The notes under the pieces are model-generated. The model had not been told where the DNA came from and searched no databases. It saw only the letters and a list, made by a program, of their open reading frames with translations. Shown here piece after piece: positions 5,579 to 7,710 of a stretch of 7,710 bases of DNA. Origin of the DNA: Shewanellaceae bacterium (GTDB lineage: Bacteria; Pseudomonadota; Gammaproteobacteria; Enterobacterales; Shewanellaceae); the NCBI GenBank assembly GCA_016779685.1, contig JADHND010000072.1, positions 1-7,710 on the forward strand. The letters run 5' to 3'. Every line of letters starts with the position of its first letter. Position 1 is the first letter of the stretch. The position numbers and the translations under genes were made by a program.

Positions 5579-6619
5579 TTAGTAGCCAGTAAGTTCGACA
5601 TAACCTTGACCCTGGAAGCTGCCTTTGGCTTCAATTCTGCCTTCCCAGTAGGGTAAAAATAAATTGTTGAGGCTATTTTGATTGACGGCATCGATTTCAA
5701 TTTCTGTGGTGTGATTAATTACCAAATCCCATTTGATGGGGTAATCTCGTCCTTCAATAGAAACTGTTTTGAGTGGATGTAAATCGATAGCGCTGTTTTT
5801 GAGTGATGTCGAGGTGCCATCGGCTTTGATGTCGGTGCCACGGCAAAACTTATATTGTTGCTCCATATTGCGCATACAGAAGATCATGAGTGCCCCTTGG
5901 TTGTTTTCTTTTTGAATGCTAAACCAGTCCCAGCCTCGATATTTTGGATTCAACAAACCACCTGACCACTCACGATCAAACCATGCCATGCCCTTAACTT
6001 GATAAGTTTTATTGCGCCACGTCAATTGTCCTTTTGCTTTTAAAAGGGGGTAGCTGTAGTAGTACGAAGCTTGTCCTTCAGGGGTTTTTTGGCTATAGCC
6101 ATTCTCGCCATGTAACACGCGGGGGCTGTCTTTGAGCTCGAGATCGATCGCCATGTCTTTGGCTTGTGCCTTGAGGCTCAAGGGTAAAAATGATGAACTT
6201 TTGCTTTGTAAAACCCAGTTATTGATGCGAGCTTGAAAAGGGTTGTTCTGAACATACGCTTGTTGCGCGCGGGCAAAATATTCAAACGCGACATGTTCAT
6301 TGTTTGTCTCCAGTGCAAAATGGCCAATGTACAGTTGGTTGTTCCACCAAATTGAATCGATGGGCTTCTTTGACAACACGCGAAAGAGTGTCCATTGTGC
6401 GCCAAAAGTTTGTCCTGATTCATCGGTTAAATTAGCGGTGAGATACCACCACTCTAAGCCTTGTTTGATATGTTCACCATGATCGGTGGGAAAATTGAGC
6501 GCCTGCCCAGGCTTAACTTGTTCACCTCTAAATTGATATAGGTATTTATATTTTTGCAAGTTTGCTGGTTGGCAACCAATGAGGTAGATAAGCAAACAGA
6601 TAATCGAGCCAAAACGCAT
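5579..6619 (-). CDS. AttH/CrtC-like lipoprotein (lipocalin-like domain), AttEFGH system
   Basis: Predicted exported lipoprotein of 346 residues. A short signal peptide ends in the lipobox LIGC, with the lipidated Cys at 16. Gln at +2 suggests sorting to the outer membrane. The body has the AttH/hydroxyneurosporene-hydratase (CrtC) fold signatures: EWWYLTANL at 56-64, FGAQWTLFR at 72-80, AWFDREWS at 212-219, GWDWFS at 229-234, and the closing GYVELTGY. CrtC enzymes hydrate carotenoids, but members next to FtsX-type permeases are non-carotenoid relatives of unknown substrate, probably a hydrophobic lipid or hydrolase target. No carotenoid genes are nearby. The start codon directly abuts the permease stop codon (TAA then ATG), with AGAAGGA at 6629-6635 as its ribosome site inside the permease gene, so translation is coupled. 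The name carotenoid 1,2-hydratase would over-claim. Confidence 0.87.
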   Translation of the reverse strand: MRFGSIICLLIYLIGCQPANLQKYKYLYQFRGEQVKPGQALNFPTDHGEHIKQGLEWWYLTANLTDESGQTFGAQWTLFRVLSKKPIDSIWWNNQLYIGHFALETNNEHVAFEYFARAQQAYVQNNPFQARINNWVLQSKSSSFLPLSLKAQAKDMAIDLELKDSPRVLHGENGYSQKTPEGQASYYYSYPLLKAKGQLTWRNKTYQVKGMAWFDREWSGGLLNPKYRGWDWFSIQKENNQGALMIFCMRNMEQQYKFCRGTDIKADGTSTSLKNSAIDLHPLKTVSIEGRDYPIKWDLVINHTTEIEIDAVNQNSLNNLFLPYWEGRIEAKGSFQGQGYVELTGY

Positions 6620-7710
6620 TTATCGTAGTCCTTCTGAGACGGGTTTTTTTAGCAGAGAATATAAGGGTGCTGCGGCGACCAAGAGAGCAGCGATGACCAC
6701 TAAGATCATCATATTACTTATATTGAACCAGCTAATCTGCATAGGAATACTCCAGCCAAAGGCAATGGGCATCACAAAATCAAGCAAGATATAACCTAGC
6801 ATGATGCCAAGTGGTAGGGTAAATATCAAGGTTAAGCCCGTCATGATTCCCCGTTGAATCATCTTGATTATCCAAAGTTGTGGCAATGAAACGCCGAGGG
6901 CTTGCAGTAAAAAATAGCGGTTGATTTGATGTTTGCCCATGGTAATGACGTTAACAATGATGCTGATCAGTGCAATGATGATCATCAGACTGTTGATCGC
7001 TTGAGTGACAGCGAAGGTATCACTAAACAGTTTATTGGCGATGGTCTTAAGTTGTTTGTTTTGGATAATTTCATTACTAGAGAGTTCAAACCGGTATTTT
7101 AAATCGACAATGGCTTGGTTGATGTTATCAACCTCTTTGAGGCTCAAGGCAAATCCTGTTTGCTGATAGCGTAATCCTGAGCTTTCAAGGGCTTTGGAAT
7201 CCATAATGAGCTGGACATATTGTTCACCGTAGTTGTAATAGACGCCACTGATAGTACATTCGTAATGGAGATTATTTTGGCGAAACACAACTGTATCGCC
7301 TACTTGGTAATTGTATTTGAGGTGAGCCGGTTCATTGATTAAGCAGTTGGGTTTGGTCAGTTGTGCCAGCGTTATCGGTGCTTGGTTGAGCAATCCAATA
7401 TGGTCATAATGCTCGAGACCGTCGCCATAACTGCGGATGCTAGCCGTGTGATTGTCAATTTGACCAAGCGCAACCAAAAAGGGATTAATTTTTTCAAAGT
7501 AGGGTAAGTCTTCTAAAGCGGCTGTTGATAGTTTTTCGATTTGGTTGGGACGTAGATAAATATCAGCATTCAAGCGTTGATTCAAATAGTTGTTCAGCGT
7601 AAATTCAAAGCTATCGACCATGATTTGAGTGCTCATAGCAGCGGCTAATGCCACCAACACCGCCAGAATCGAAGTGATGTTGTCTGTGATGTGATATTGA
7701 CTGCTCATTT
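6620..7710 (-). CDS. ABC transporter permease, FtsX/MacB type (AttF/AttG-like), 5'-truncated
   Basis: Inner-membrane permease component of an ABC system; 362 residues are visible. A membrane helix at about 11-30 is followed by a periplasmic domain of about 200 residues resembling MacB-type domains. Three C-terminal helices then form the FtsX domain (about 232-256, 287-312, 331-354), with the typical cytoplasmic stretch HQINRYFLLQALGVS between the first two. The sequence MVDSFEFTLNNYLNQRL after the first helix matches the middle of the large two-halved (about 800-residue) permeases that accompany AttH proteins. The methionine at 7708 is therefore probably internal and the first half lies beyond the window. 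A complete four-helix LolC/MacB-sized protein starting there is the alternative; no ribosome site can be seen because the window ends. The ATPase partner would lie further upstream. The system is related to lipoprotein or lipid extruders, but its substrate is unknown. Confidence 0.86.
   Translation of the reverse strand, partial: MSSQYHITDNITSILAVLVALAAAMSTQIMVDSFEFTLNNYLNQRLNADIYLRPNQIEKLSTAALEDLPYFEKINPFLVALGQIDNHTASIRSYGDGLEHYDHIGLLNQAPITLAQLTKPNCLINEPAHLKYNYQVGDTVVFRQNNLHYECTISGVYYNYGEQYVQLIMDSKALESSGLRYQQTGFALSLKEVDNINQAIVDLKYRFELSSNEIIQNKQLKTIANKLFSDTFAVTQAINSLMIIIALISIIVNVITMGKHQINRYFLLQALGVSLPQLWIIKMIQRGIMTGLTLIFTLPLGIMLGYILLDFVMPIAFGWSIPMQISWFNISNMMILVVIAALLVAAAPLYSLLKKPVSEGLR
6629..6635 (-). 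promoter_or_regulatory. Ribosome-binding site of the AttH-like gene
   Basis: AGAAGGA on the minus strand, inside the last codons of the permease, with its end 9 bases before the ATG at 6619. It supports that start and coupling to the upstream gene. Confidence 0.6.

Noticed and set aside
7706..7710. Methionine at 7708 as the true start of the permease
   Set aside because: The window ends two bases upstream, and the sequence resembles the middle of large two-halved AttF/AttG-type permeases. Treated as truncated.
1..7710. Mobile element, defence system, CRISPR array or RNA gene
   Set aside because: No transposase, integrase, nuclease, toxin-antitoxin, regularly spaced repeats or tRNA-like folding was recognised on either strand.

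Overview
The window reads as an ordinary chromosomal stretch of a moderately AT-rich gammaproteobacterium. The GroEL sequence is very close to the proteobacterial type and ends in a GGM-type tail. The oxidase genes resemble CioAB, and an AttH-like lipoprotein with a DUF3429 membrane protein is a combination I associate with Gammaproteobacteria. I cannot name the genus. No phage, transposon, CRISPR, tRNA or rRNA signature was seen.

Plus strand, 1-5109. The window opens inside groEL, which lacks about 68 N-terminal residues. The gene is closed by a strong intrinsic terminator (1486-1521). Next comes a 152-residue, extremely basic, tryptophan-rich protein of unknown function (1580-2038). A 132-base gap then holds a good sigma70-type promoter (2071-2099) with two nested inverted repeats just downstream (2104-2136). 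This leads into a GbsR/MarR-type regulator and the two subunits of a cytochrome bd-type quinol oxidase with a short Q-loop (CydA/CioA and CydB/CioB). The two oxidase genes overlap by four bases. The most economical model is one transcript, regulator-cydA-cydB, with the regulator acting on the repeats at its own promoter. A second palindrome at the regulator's 3' end, just before cydA, could be another site.

Minus strand, 7710-5117. Read in its own direction, this strand carries the C-terminal half of an FtsX-type ABC permease (cut by the window edge), an AttH/CrtC-like lipoprotein whose start codon directly follows the permease stop codon, and a small DUF3429 membrane protein 24 bases further on. 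This looks like the end of an AttEFGH-like operon. It runs convergently into cydB with only 7 bases between the two stop codons.

The least explained items are the cationic LHW-repeat protein and the palindromes around the regulator-oxidase promoter. Everything else belongs to recognisable families. I found no multi-gene system here that I could defend as new. No gene-free gap exceeds about 135 bases.
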